From: Sporobolomyces roseus
Taxonomy: Eukaryota; Basidiomycota; Microbotryomycetes; Sporidiobolales; Sporidiobolaceae
Reading direction: 5' to 3'
DNA: 64,000 nucleotides
Assembly: GCA_016617785.1 (NCBI GenBank)
Contig: JADILM010000003.1
Span: 1-64,000, forward strand
In this document: piece after piece, positions 22,514 to 34,817 of the stretch
How the letters are laid out: each line of letters opens with the position of its first letter
Numbering within the stretch: the first letter of the stretch is position 1
Program-made: the position numbers and the translations under genes
The notes under the pieces: generated by a model
Seen by the model: only the letters and a program-made list of their open reading frames with translations
Told to the model about the DNA's origin: nothing
The model's database searches: none

Positions 22514-25500
22514 ATGCTTCCAGCTACTCAGCTCCCTCGTTCGCCTTCTCCATCTTCCGATTCTGTCACTCAATGGATTTCATCAACTTTCACCAGTGAA
22601 CTGAATCGTACACGACCACGAACAGTGATACAAAATCAGCTTACCCCGACAAAGAGCAGGCGAATCCAGGGTAGAGCAGGAAACGGGAAAGAGATCGAGT
22701 CGGAAACTTTGGAAAGTTCGAGTGATGAAGAAGGAGTGACTGAACTAGTGGATGAGACAGGGAGACGAGGGGATTATGACCAGGGAGGGATCAGGAGGAG
22801 GAAATCGCTCAAGGAGGACCAAGAACAACTAAAACATTCAACGAGAAAAATCAAACACTCTCTCGCTACCACTTCACCTCCCCCTCCTCTTCAAGCTTCA
22901 GTGCCGTCAACATCGACCTCAACTTCCTCGTCGAACACCTTTCATCTCTCCTCAAAGCTCCCACCTTCGACTTTCGTTTCCTTGCCTCATTCTTCGCTTA
23001 CTCCCTCCGATATCGAAGATTCAGGCTCCGAGGATTCCGATGACGGGTCAGTCTCCTTTAGTCTCGTCCCCTCGTCGCTCCGTCCACACATCATTCCGAA
23101 TCTATCGACTTCCGCCGACAAGAACAGCATCGATCTTCCCACATCCTCAGACTCAAGTGGTTGGTCAGATTTGGATCCTTTTTTGAGGAGCGAACGAAGG
23201 GAGGAAGGGGAAGCTGTACGAGTAGTTGGAGATGAGGAGATGGAGAAGGAGAAGAAGACGGAGTTGGATTCGATCGATTCGCCAGTCAATGCAGAACCTT
23301 TGCCCGCTTTCGACGATTCAATCGCCTGCGATACAGTCAGGTCCGGACTCGAAGCTCCTCAATCAGACTCAACTCTCCCACCTCCTTCAGAATCTACCAA
23401 TGCGACGATCACTCCGAACAAGAACGATTCGTCAACTACAACGACACCCAAACCAAGATGTACTCCGAAAGAGATCGAAGCGAAACGATTAGCCGCTCTC
23501 GAACGGGTATGTTGATCTACGAGATAGAACTCCTCGTCGGCATCGGCTGACCTCGACTTCCGAAAGCAGAGGAGGTCGAATGAGGAGCGACTTGCTCGTC
23601 TTCGTCGGGAAGAAGAGCAACAACGACTCGGCGCTTCGAAGCTAGCAGAGTACGAACGGACTTCCGATCGTGACTCGCCGACACAGGAAGGTTCAGACGA
23701 ATGTACCCTCTCGGAGGAACAGCAGGAGATCCTCGAGCTCGTCAGGAAAGGGAAGAATGTCTTCATTACTGGATCTGCTGGTGTAGGCAAGTCCTTCACG
23801 CTTGCCAAGTGAGTTCCACATCCCTTGACGTTCATCGTTACCCGGAGCTGATCATGTCAAATTCTCTATCAGAGTCACCGAGCTTCTGACAGCTCTCAGA
23901 CGAAAATTCAGTATTACCGCACCTACGGGTATAGCAGCTATCAACGTCGGGGGTGAGCACGGTTTTGTCCGGCACCGTCTCTGATTCATTCGCGGCATTG
24001 ACGTTATTTCCTTCGACAGGAAATACGATTCATTCGTGGGCTGGAGTTGGCTTAGCGAAAGAGGTGAGCTGAAAGAAGCTTCGTCCTTCGTCAGCATTTG
24101 AGCTGATGAGCTCGTTGCTGTCGTCGACTAGTCCATCTCGCAGCTCTACAACAAAATCTCAGCGAGAGAGGCTGTCAAGGAGAGTTGGACGAAAAGCGAC
24201 GTACTGATCATTGATGAGGTCAGTATGGTGCACCCACTGCTCTTCACGAAGCTCAACATTCTCGGACAACTCCTGCGAAAAGATCCTCGTCCTTTCGGTG
24301 AGTCCATGCAAAAGTTACCCGCTTCTTCTCCAGTTCTCTGACCTGTCGACGTCAACACCAGGCGGCCTCCAACTAATCGCCTGCGGCGACTACTTTCAGC
24401 TAGCTCCGGTCGATATCGAGCTACTGCATGAGATGACCTGTGTGAGGTGCGGTAAGCTTGATTTTCTGTTGCTTGCGAACATTTGAGAGCAATTGCGAGC
24501 TAAACCGGCTCTGTCGTGTAGGGAAACTTTCACTACAAGATCTCGAGTCCTCACAGTCTATCCAGGTCCCAAGAGGATCCGAGAGGACTCGGAGATATCG
24601 ATGTACAGAATTTCTCGATGAGAAGCGCAAGAGAAAGGAAGGCTGTGGAATCGTCTACGAGATACCAACATTCGCGTTCGAGACGGCAGCGTGGTGTGCT
24701 TTTCTAGCTCTTCCGACCTATCGAGTCTGCATGCTCAATGGAATCTCTTCATGAACAGGAAAAGTTGCGGCTTCGAAATCGTCGAGTTGACCAAGGTCCG
24801 TCAACTCCCTTTTTCTCAAAGCGTCGAACTCCGAATGTACTGACGACGTCGTCTCCGACTTCTCGTCCTTCAGGTCTTCCGTCAAGCTCATCAAGAGTTT
24901 GTACGAATTCTGGAAAAGATCCGTCGCGGAATTCGAGATCCAGCTTGCCTTCAATTCTTCAAGGGATGCGGGAAAGCACTACAAAGCGGCTCGATGAAGA
25001 TCAAGGTGAGACTCAGATTTTCTCGCTGCCAGCTCGAACGCTGTACTGACTCACTCGCTCGTAGCCGACTGTTCTGTATCCGGCACGAAGCGAGGTCGAA
25101 ACGGAGAACATGCTCAACTTTGACAAGCTCTCCGGAAAGGTGTACTTGTTCAAGTCTCGAGACGAAGCGTTCGGAGACTACGCTCAGGAGAACATGGCTA
25201 GCCGTGTACGTCGACTCTTCTTTCGCTAACTACTCGGGCAGAAGCCTCCCAAGACACTCAAACTGACTTGACATGGTCGCCTGCGCCAGCTGAAAGACAT
25301 GGCGTCGCCCGAACTACTACGAACGAAGATCGGAGCTCAAGTAATGCTGGTCGTGAATCTCGATCCGAAAAGTGAGGTTCTACTGGACTCGAGTAGCGGT
25401 GAGGGAACGAGAGCTGATATCGCTTTCTCCTCAAAACAGTCGGTCTCGTCAACGGAACTCGAGGCGTTATAGTCGATTTCGTCCGACGACCGAGCGATTA

Positions 25501-27097
25501 CGACTTGCGTTGGAACGTCAAGGACAGCAAGAACGGGAACGAGAATCAAGTCGGAAGCGATAAATGGAAAGCTGAAGCCTCCGTCAGATTCCTCCGTCAA
25601 CAAGAGCACGATCTGATTCCTGTGGTTCATTTTGGCATCGGCAAACACGGGGTCAGAAGTAAGTGCGAAATTCCACTAAGGTCTTTCTTTCTTAACGCTG
25701 ATACATACTTGTCGTACTGCGATAGGAGAAATCATACCCCAAACGAATACGATCAATTTCGGCGAAAAGCTCGGAATGATTGCTCGCACCCAAATTCCCC
25801 TCCAACTAGCTTGGTACGTTACAAGCTGTTACCAAGCTGCTCCTCGTCGTTCTCTGCTCACTAAATGTGCTTCGACTCCACTATAGGGCTCTAACGATAC
25901 ACAAGTCGCAAGGTCGATCCCTGGACGCAGTCGCAACGAATCTCCAGCGAACTTTCGCAAACGGACAGTAAGTAGGCTCATATCGCAACGCTGAGTCTCA
26001 CACTGACGACTCTTCACATAGAGTACAGGGCGTACGTTGCACTGTCTCGAGCGAGGACTCCTGAGGGAATGAGGGTCGATGGGTTTTGTGAGTTTTTGTT
26101 CTCGAGCAAGGTGTCTTTCGGCGGAAAGCTGACAACGAACATGACTCTCACAGCGCTTGACAAGATCAGAGGTGAGTAGGAGTCCATAGCTCGAGCAACT
26201 GTCTGAGGCCAACTGATCGATCGTATGTCTCTAGCCTCTCCTACGGTCAAGCGTTTCTATGAAGCGATCGCTTCCAAACGTCCCTTGTGAGTCTACCTAC
26301 CGCTATCTACTATCTCCAGCTTGGACTGACAATGTACGTGTAGCCCAATCTCGTCAATCGCTCCCACCAACCCGCTCGACTACCTCCTCTTCGACCATCG
26401 TCGTCTGCTCAACCTCGAGACGATCTTCGCCCCGAAGCCTACTCCCTTCGATGTGTACGACAATCTACTCGCTGAAGACCCGATAGTCGATCCTTCCTCT
26501 CCAGCAGTCCCCCTCGATGAACCTTCGAAACCTTCCACAACTTCCGTCCCAAACCCAATCAGCGTATCCTCGACTTCGACTCTATCGTTCTCGATGGACG
26601 ACGTCTCAAACACCGATCTAGCAGACCTCATGTTCCAGCTGGCCAAGCAGTACGTCGCGACTCAACAAGCCTCGGGAATCCTCGCTGGATTCGTTACGGT
26701 CGATGAGGAGGGGTTTGTCGAGGCAGCTCGGAGTGCGATCAAACTCGCAACGGCGCGATCGAGGGAGCGACAAGTACGAGCATCAATGAAGCGATCAGCA
26801 ATGGAATCTGGAGTTGTCGACGCAGGAGAAGAATCAAAACGACCTCGCCGAAACGACATCTCTCGCTCAACTGATTCGAATCACGCCGCGACTACCACTC
26901 GATCGGAAGAGATGCAGGATGAGCTACGCAGGGTGCAAGCGATGTCATTCGAGACGGGATATGGAGGGAGGAGCTATCGACGAGGAGATGCCGAGGGATG
27001 GAACTCTGACATGGAGGACGGAGAGCTGGAGGAAATGAGGCTAGACGGTGACAGTATTGAAGATACAGAACAAGAGACCGGGGACGGACAAGAATGA
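22514..27097 (+). CDS. PIF1: PIF1-family DNA helicase
   Basis: A superfamily 1B 5'-3' DNA helicase. In yeasts Pif1/Pfh1 unwinds G-quadruplexes and forks and acts in nucleus and mitochondria. Exon 1 (22514 to about 23510) encodes a disordered, acidic and Ser-rich leader. The helicase core starts with EEQQEILELV and NVFITGSAGVGKS (Walker A, about 23756-23793), then APTGIAAINVGGNTIHSWAG, VLIIDEVSM (Walker B), LQLIACGDYFQLAPV and VELTKVFRQ, the last joined across an intron. Later motifs are GAQVMLVVNLD, LVNGTRGVIVDF, WALTIHKSQGRSLD and AYVALSRARTPEGMRV. The C-terminal tail from about 26400 is acidic and Ser/Arg-rich, with no recognised domain. About ten introns are visible. The start was chosen as the first ATG of the long open frame. 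Confidence 0.95.
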
Positions 27098-27589
27098 GGG
27101 TAGGAGGCACCGCACGAGAGGAAGGAAGGGAAAAAAGGAATCAGTTTGAACTCAGGGAAAAGGTTTAGCTAAGGCGGAGTTCTCGGGATCAATCCTTGTC
27201 TGTTGTAGTCTATTACGCTCGAAGCCGCAACACAGTTAGTAATCGTTCGAAGCCAATTCTCTCTTGTTTGTTGCGAAATCGCTTTGCGACGAAAAAGTCG
27301 ACCGTAAATCGTCGGCGTGAAAGTATGCTTCGTCTCGTAACGATCTAATCGCACGTAACGGATCTACTTTGAAGCCAAACGAAACATCAGAAGGGTTCTT
27401 GCGAAAGTTAGTTTGTTCGTTGCGAAATTGACCGTCTCTCTCTCATTTTCCAACTTTCTTCAGCGACTCTCCTTCGACAGCCCACTCACCAATAGTGCTC
27501 TCAGCAACCTCAGGCTACTCGCAAGTGTTCGGCAAGCAAGTTCAAAGGTTCAACAAACAGTTTGTTTCGTTCTCATCTTCTCGCTCAAC
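27098..27589. other. intergenic, tandem plus genes
   Basis: 492 bp between the PIF1 stop and the MMM1 start. The start-proximal part is pyrimidine-rich. Nothing else was seen. Confidence 0.5.
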
Positions 27590-29534
27590 ATGGCGAGGAG
27601 TACTCCACTCCCACCACAGCGGATACCGATACCGATAGAGTCTACTGCAATGTTACCCCGTCTATCGTTTACTCAAGGGGTTCTGTTGGGTCAACTGTCA
27701 ATGTAAGCCTCCTCTCGCTTTCATCTTGATCTTCCCGCTCAGTCACTCATTCACGCCTGCCTCGGATGAGCTCGTAGGGTCATCCTAGCAGTACTGTTCC
27801 TCCGCTACGTAGTCTTCGAAGATCCGGATGCAGCCAAGAAGGAAAGGGAGTTGAGATTACAACAGGAGGAACTTGAGGACAGAGACGGACAAGAGGCGGA
27901 AGGGAAAGGACACAGGCGGAGGAGAACAAGAACAGAAGATTCAAAGAGGACTAGCGTAAGCAATCTCAGCGAGGGTCGTACTCGTTCAAATAGACTCATT
28001 CTCGGATTGCTTTCGCAGACGGTCCCTTCGAACCAAACATTGCCTGAATCCGCAACCTCAATCCTCAACTCGGTAGCCTACGACTTGTCCTCGCACTCGC
28101 CAGAGTCCCTCGATTGGCTCAACGTTCTCAGCGCTCAATTGATCTCTTCTTACCGACTACTCGCTTCGAATCATCTCGCCGGTGGAGCAAGAGGCTTGAT
28201 GGAAGAAGCTCTCAACCGAAAAGTCAGGCCAAACTCCAATACAGTCGACGATGGATCAAGCGCAGGATTGATTGGGTTGGACGAGATCGAGGTCGAAGAA
28301 GTTGAACTCGGGGAAGGGTTTCCTGAACTGAGCAATGCTCGAGTTCGACCGAGTGGAGACGCTGGTGAAGGACTGGTATGGCCGTTCCTCTATACAAGCA
28401 GTCACCTTGCGCTAACTTGACGAGGAGTGATCGCAGCGAGTCGAACTCGATTTGGACTACACCGACAAAGTTTCGCTATCTCTCTCAACTCGTGTCGTTA
28501 TGAACTTCCCTCGACCACGATTCGCCGTTCTCCCCGTCTCCCTTTCTCTCACCCTACAACGCTTCTCCGGAACTCTCACTATCGAGTTGCCGACACCGTC
28601 CGTTTCAACTCGCGATTCTTCTTCCCCGTCAAATTCCGTTCAACCTCCCCATCAACATCCTTCCATCCACCTCTCACTGCATCCTGACTTCACCCTCGAC
28701 CTTACGACCTCTTCTCTTCTCGGCTCTCGAGCAAAACTCGAAGACGTACCAAAAGTCGAACAGCTTCTCATCGCTCGAATTCGATCAGTTATCCAAGATC
28801 GAGTGGTTTGGCCGGGACGAGTCGAAATCAGTCTACCCGGTATCCATCCACATCACTCGAAGAAGCATCCGGTGGAAGAAGATTTAGCAGGAGGTGGAGG
28901 AGGAGAAAGTCAACAAGTCGATGATTGGACAGTTGTAGACCGACCACATCCTTTGGCATGCGCCAACGAGAACCTACCACCTTCCTTCTCCGTCTCCGAC
29001 TTTAAACACCGCAATGCCGATTCTGATTCTGATGATTCAGACCTCGAGGACAACTTGCCCCCTCGATCTTCCTCTCCCTTGAATTCTCGACGAGCGAATC
29101 TCTCCTCTACTCCTCCCCCTTCTTTCCCTCACAACGTGCCCGAGCAAGCTCTAGAGACAAACTCTTCGACTCCTTCAGCCGAAACACCATCGGTAAACTT
29201 CTCAGATCCAGCAGGACCGACGATTTCATTACACCCAAAAGTACACAAACGATCATCGCAAACTCAGCAGGAATCAACAAGAGTACGACAACTCAATGTG
29301 GAGAACCTGAGGGCGTTGGATCAGACCTTGAGGAGTGGATCAGGTGGAGAAGCCGGAGAGAGAGGAACAGGGAGAAGAGTGAGAGCGCCCCCAAGTCCGA
29401 CAGAGAGCTTTCCGGGGTATTTCCCGAATGCTCGGGGAGGTTCAGCAGCGGGATTGGGTACGGCGGTTGGGTTTAACAGCGCTGGAGGTACACGATATCG
29501 AGGGCTCGGAGGAGTTGGGTTGAGTAGTCGGTGA
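27590..29534 (+). CDS. MMM1: ERMES subunit Mmm1, SMP lipid-transfer protein
   Basis: The ER-anchored subunit of the ER-mitochondria encounter structure, which moves phospholipids between the two organelles. A short lumenal leader precedes one transmembrane segment (LSFTQGVLLGQLSMVILAVL, across intron 1). The SMP domain follows: PESLDWLNVLSAQLISSY, ARGLMEEALNRK, DEIEVEEVELGEGFPELSNA, LDYTDKVSLSLSTRVVMNFP, LPVSLSLTLQRFSGTLTIEL, HPDFTLDLTTSSLLGSRAKL and DVPKVEQLLIARIRSVI. The family motif order is complete. Two introns are placed at about 27704-27778 and 28377-28436. Acidic/Ser-rich segments around 28990-29070 and a Gly/Ser-rich tail make it longer than yeast Mmm1. Confidence 0.95.
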
Positions 29535-29791
29535 CAGAATCTATAGAGCTTTGTTCATACTGTCAGATACGCCCATCTGTCCGAGAGACTGTAAACTGCG
29601 CGATAGAACGAGAGTACGAAACGACAGTTGCAAGTATTCTGAAAAGCGACATGAAACGAAGGGGAATAGTAAAGATAAGAACGAAGGTATGGGACTCGGA
29701 GAGCGGGGTTACAGAGAAAGGTATAGTGAACGATAGGTAACGGGAGGAAAGCGAAAGCACAAATAAAGGAAACGGTAGAAAAGAACCCCCT

Positions 29792-32194
29792 TCAGAACGT
29801 CTCGTCTAGATCCTGCTCTTGTAATTGATGAGTAGTAGATGACGCTTGATATTCACGAGCGGTATGGGAGCGAGTTCGGCGGTGGTGATTCTGTTTCGTC
29901 GAGGGCTCTTTTTCGCTTTGAGGCACCTGGACGAGGACGATAGTGTCGGTTTCCCCATCGCTCGCAACGTTTCGAGTAGTCGCCGGAGATCTTGTAGCCG
30001 CTCGTCTCTTCGCTCTGCCTGGAGTGATCGGTCTTTTGATGCCTGCATCGAGACCTGGTAAATTTTCGAGACTACTTCGCTTGCGAGCTGCCGAGAGGCG
30101 TTTCGTAGCCGAGTCTGCACAGCCTTCCTTGTTCGAGGGGTTGTGAGAAATCGATCGAGCGGGAGTAGTCGGCTTGGGGACAGAAGGTTCAGTCGAAGTG
30201 ATGTTGGCTGTTTCGATCGCCGAGACTTCTTCTGGAGGTGAGGGAAGGGAAGTGAACGATGCCGACGGTGAGATGGTGGAGTTGATAGAAGAAGGTAAGG
30301 GAAGCCTGGAGACAGTAGCATCGGTAGGATGTGAAGGATGACGAGAATGACCGTTCGACGAAGCAGGTGGATGGTCGTCGCTCGTGAGCGCTTGACCGAA
30401 GACCGTCGTTTCCGTCGATACGAGGCTTGCAGATCTTGGAGGACGAGAGACGCTGAAACTACTCGATAAGGATGAAGCCTCGAAGATCGGCTGAGAAGGA
30501 AGAGGATTCGTCGTTCTGAGCGATACGAGACTACTCGGTTGGGAGTGCGAGTCTGAGAGGGGAGAGTGACGAGACGTGGACCATTGTGGAATATGCAGGT
30601 TGCTGGACGATTTCGATGACTGGACAGGAGTGTTGAAAGAAGGCGAAGCGAGACCGTTCGTGTGCGCAAATTTGCGAGCAAAGGCCTTTTCTGTTTGAGC
30701 GAGAGCGACGATTCAGTTACGGTATCGAGAGTATAATTTCGACGGACGACTCACGCAAGACCTCAGTTAATTCGCCATCGTTTCCTCCTTTCTTCTGCTC
30801 TTTCTTCGGGAGTCCCACTTTCCTCAACTGTCCCCTCTTCTCGCCCAACTCTCCGAGGAAAGCATCCATATCTTCTACTCCACCGATAGCAGACGAACGT
30901 CGTTTATGCGAAGCTCGAGGAGGAGTAGCGCGTAAAGATGCTCGAGCAGTGAAGAGAACCGGATGTGCTGAACGAGGGATTCGAGCCTTGCCGATAGGAG
31001 GTGGGGGAGGCGGAGGAGGCGGAGGAGGAGGGGCAATCGAGTGACGAGGCGATTTGTAGGGGGATTTCGGCAGGATAGAATCGGACGAAGAACCGAGGCG
31101 GGATGTAGAAGAAAGCTGTGCATTTCTCAGCTCCGTCAGAGAGAATGTTCAACTTGCGGGGAGCAATAATGAAGAGTACGCTCACCTCGGACTTGAGTCG
31201 CTGCACTTCACTCTCAAGCTCGGCGATTCTCCTCTGCGTTTTAGAGGTCTTCTCCTTCTCCTTCGCTTCTTGCCAGACTCGGTTCACATCGGTTCCCAGA
31301 TCTCCAATCAGCATGTTTCCGACTTGGGCTGCCTGCCCGCCTCCTTTCGAGGGACTCTTGATTGATTGCGAAGTAGCTGCGAGAGTCGAAGAGGAGGACG
31401 AAGGTGGAAAGACGAAGTGAACGTGGTTCTGTGACCGTGACCGATCCCTCATTTGACGTAGTTTCGAATCGGACGTGACTGATGTCGCGCTAGTGACGCC
31501 ACTGTCGAGCCGAGATTCACTCGTTCCGCCAATCTTGCGTTTCCCGTTGAAGGATCGCAGACCTCTTTCTTGTTCCGCCGAGGGCCTCCTCGTGTGCGAC
31601 GAAGCGTACTCATCCGAATGCATCAGCTCGTCGGCGTAGGATGGATCTGTGTACGGTCTCAATCTTCTACGTAGCGGTTCAGGAGAGGATTGAAGTCGAG
31701 AAGAGGCTTTCTGCACGTTGTGACCGGAACCGGACGATACTGTCAACAGCCGAGATGTATGCAGTCAGTTGTCTTCGTCCTTCGTATGCATAATCTGCTC
31801 CTTTCAAAGAGTAGCGCTCACCTGTATGAATCGCAGAATCGGAATCCGTCTTCCTTCTCTTTGCCTGAGCCTCGCTGTCCATTCCCGCTTCCGCTGTACC
31901 ATTCGTAGCAGACTCTTGTTCACGTCTAGCACGCTTGTCCCCTACTTTGTCCCTCTGTTCGTCCCCGCCCACTTTGTGAATCCCTTGAACCGCCTTGAGG
32001 AACCCTTTGACTTCTACTCCTGCTGCAGCTTTCAATCCAGACCATACTGAATTGATTCCACTCGTCCAATAAGAGCTGGAAGTTGATCTTGAAGAGGTTG
32101 GTGCACTTTGTTGATCAAGATTCGAACTTGAATTCGAGGTCGAGAGAGACGTGGCAGACGTCGAGCGGGGGATGCCATCGAGATACGCCTCCAT
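29792..32194 (-). CDS. unrecognised proline-rich, coiled-coil protein
   Basis: Four exons join in frame from ATG 32194 to TGA 29792. The N terminus is Ser-rich and then reads WSGLKAAAGVEVKGFLKAV, a possible amphipathic helix. A central predicted coiled coil (ELESEVQRLKSEV) is followed by a run of about eleven prolines and then GKARIPRSAHPVLFTARAS. MDAFLGELGEKRGQLRKV next has the spacing of a WH2-like actin-binding helix plus LRKV motif, though this is only a resemblance. The last third is Ser/Thr/Pro-rich and basic. I recognise no family. A cytoskeletal or scaffold role would fit the layout but is speculative. Confidence 0.7.
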
Positions 32195-32767
32195 AGAGGC
32201 TGACTACGAGCTACCGGAAGCTTGCGAGAGGAAGAGGTAAAGTTTGGAAAGAAGTTGAGAGAGAATTCGTTTCGGTCGATCAAGTGAAATGGTGAGTCAA
32301 AACCGTAACTCTTGTCTCCACTGCAGCGATGAGCAGCAGATCGACTTTGGGGTACTCGATTTCGTGTTTGTTCCGAACAAACTTTCGAACAATCGCTTGC
32401 GAAACTTGACGGTGGCATTCTCGTCTCGAACGGGTTCGCAGGCAGTAGAGTATTGCATAGCTCGAGAGTACTCGAGAGCTGGAAACTGATATGTAAAAGG
32501 TAGAGAAAAAGAACGACAAGGAGAAAGAACAGAATAGTTGTACTGGGTTCGAGAAGATGAATGGGTGAATGAAGAGTCCTTCGAGTTCCGTATGACAGGG
32601 TGGGATAGAGGAGGAAGAGTATAGTGTGGGTCGCTCCAGGCGAGTAAAGGGGTTTGGTGAAAGAGGGAGGAGGTTGAAAGGATCGAAAAATGGAGCTGAG
32701 TATATCTAAGGTTACATTCTTGTGTGTGAAGGGTATCGTCGAGAAGCAGAAGATCCGGAGGAGGTGA
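32195..32767. other. intergenic, tandem minus genes
   Basis: 573 bp between the proline-rich-protein gene start and the stop of the first GH16 gene. Nothing was recognised. Confidence 0.5.
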
Positions 32768-34328
32768 TCACTTGTAAATCTTGATCGAGTTGATGCCTGT
32801 CAAGTCGCGGTCAAGGGTCAGTCTTATTTCTAGGAATCGATGATCAATGCGAAAAATGCTCACCCCAGTAAGCATCCTTGAAGGCAGCTCCATTGTTCTG
32901 AACGTAAGCAGCACATCTGCACGGTCGGGCAAAAAGATCGGGCGTCAGTAGCATTCTGAGCGTCACCGGAAATTGGAATCTTACGAAGAGTGACCGGTCT
33001 TTGATGCAGGAGATTGATCTTGTCCAGCGTAAGACAGCGAGGTGTGCCAGACACCATCTCCCCAGGTACCGCAGAGGTTCGTGTTGATGACGAGCATGAG
33101 ATCGGAGAACTTCTTGAAAGGGTTGCAGCTCGATCCAGCAACGAGGAAATGAGGGTTGCCCCATTTCGACGAAGGTTTGGGCTTGCCAGATTTCACCTAT
33201 GAGACGAGGATAGGTGTGAGTCACGATTGAGAGCAAGAGAGAGAGGAAGGAGAGCACGAACATCTGAAGGGATCGAGTTTCGAGACCAAAAGTAAATCTT
33301 GATTCCGGTGGAAGACCATTGAAGGGCGTAGACTCCTCCTCCTTTCTTGTTGACTGTGCGAGATGGTGGAGATGAGAACGTCATCCAGTGCTGAGAGGGT
33401 GCGGAAACTCACAAGCTGGACCGTATGAAACTTTCGATTTCGAGCGGACTCCGCATCCTTGAGAATCAGTCGCGCGTGCATCGCAGTTGTTCTTGTTTGA
33501 TCCCTGCATCATGAATTGACCGTAGAAGCCAGAGGTACCCATCGTACAACCTTGACTCGTGCTGTTTGAAGCAACAACCCGATGGTGTCAGTTTGATCGA
33601 GCAGAGGAACGGGGACTTGGTCGGTGAGGCCTTCTAGGTCATCGTCGATGAGCGCAAAAGAACGTACTGCGTCGATAGGGCGTTCATGGTGGTCTCGTGA
33701 ACACCTTCAATGATGTCGATTTCACCTTGTTGCGGCCAATTCGATCCAGCTGCAAGAGAGACGAACGGTCAGCCTTCTGCGTCAACCGATAGGAGAGATC
33801 ACGACGGAGCTCACTCATCCACAGCGCACTCCAAGCTCCTTGAGCGGAGGGAATGTGGTTGATGTCGAAGATGAAGAGTCCTCCTGCAGAGAAGCTGTGC
33901 GAGCATCAAGTAATATAGTCAGCTCCGATGCCCGCTATATACATCTTCGCCAATTTATCGACTCACGTTTGTTTCGAGACCAATCGCACCGAGTCCCGAA
34001 GACCTTGATACTGTTTTGTCGAAACTTTGAGTTGAACTGCACCACTCTTGTCGACTTTGACGAGTCCCTTCTTCTTTGCATCGTTGTAAGAGTTGTACAT
34101 TGCGATACCACCATTATCAGCTTGACTATATACGAGATGGACGTTCGGAGTTAGTGACCCAATTTCAAAGTTGAACGAAAAAAAGGGGTGTAAGAGAGAA
34201 GATTACCCAGTTTGCCAGGTGAAAGCGTTGAGTAACTTTTGACCAGTGAGTGATTGTGATAACTTGTAGGTCTTTGCTTCTACTGATACTAGAGCAGAGA
34301 TGAGCGAGATGAGGAGGACGATCCTCAT
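32768..34328 (-). CDS. secreted GH16 beta-glucanase-like enzyme A
   Basis: A predicted secreted glycoside hydrolase family 16 protein, acting on beta-1,3(4)-glucans of the cell wall or substrate. It starts with a typical signal peptide (MRIVLLISLISALVSVEA). Signatures include WQTGQADNGGIAMYN, GGLFIFDINHIPSAQGAWSALWM, the catalytic GEIDIIEGV at about 33705-33727 (both catalytic glutamates present), CTMGTSGFYG, GGGVYALQWSSTGIKIYFW, SSKWGNPHF and LCGTWGDGVW. The protein ends INSIKIYK after a short last exon. It faces a paralogous GH16 gene across a 489-bp shared upstream region. About eight introns are apparent. The exact substrate cannot be inferred. Confidence 0.9.
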
Positions 34329-34817
34329 TTTTGATGATGAAACGGAAAAGAAGGAGAGGGAGAGAGAGAGTAAACGAGTGGAAGAGTGTAACGAGTGTTT
34401 GATCTGGATGTTGAGTCTAAAGGTCTAGAGGTTTCGGCTGTCGAGTACTGTCTGATTTGAAAGAGCGGACAGAGACAAGGGGGGAACTTGAGAGGGACAA
34501 TCAATTCGAAGCCGGAAGAAACTTCTCAATTTCAATCTCAACTGGAGAGGTAAATAAAGCACTACGCGTCTCTGAATATACTACTAGCGTTACAGAGTAG
34601 TTACCGGTGATCCCTTACGAAGAAGAGGCAGAGTGGGAAGCAGGAGAGGTCCTTCAACATTTTTGCGAGATTTCCTCAAATGAATTTCATTCAATCAAAA
34701 GGGACGCGCAGAGGTTTCTCTCTTGTTTCCTTCCCCTTTCCGTCTTTCTCTTCATCTTCATATCTATATCCCAACTCGACCTGTTGATCAGGTTTCAGTA
34801 CACTCGTTAACTCTACA
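34329..34817. promoter_or_regulatory. shared divergent promoter of two GH16 genes
   Basis: 489 bp separate the start codons of the two head-to-head GH16 genes. The region includes an ACGCGT at 34564-34569, the form of an MluI cell-cycle box bound by MBF in yeasts, and a G-rich AAGGGGGG run near 34480. Either could be chance. Joint regulation is an inference from the layout. Confidence 0.35.
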
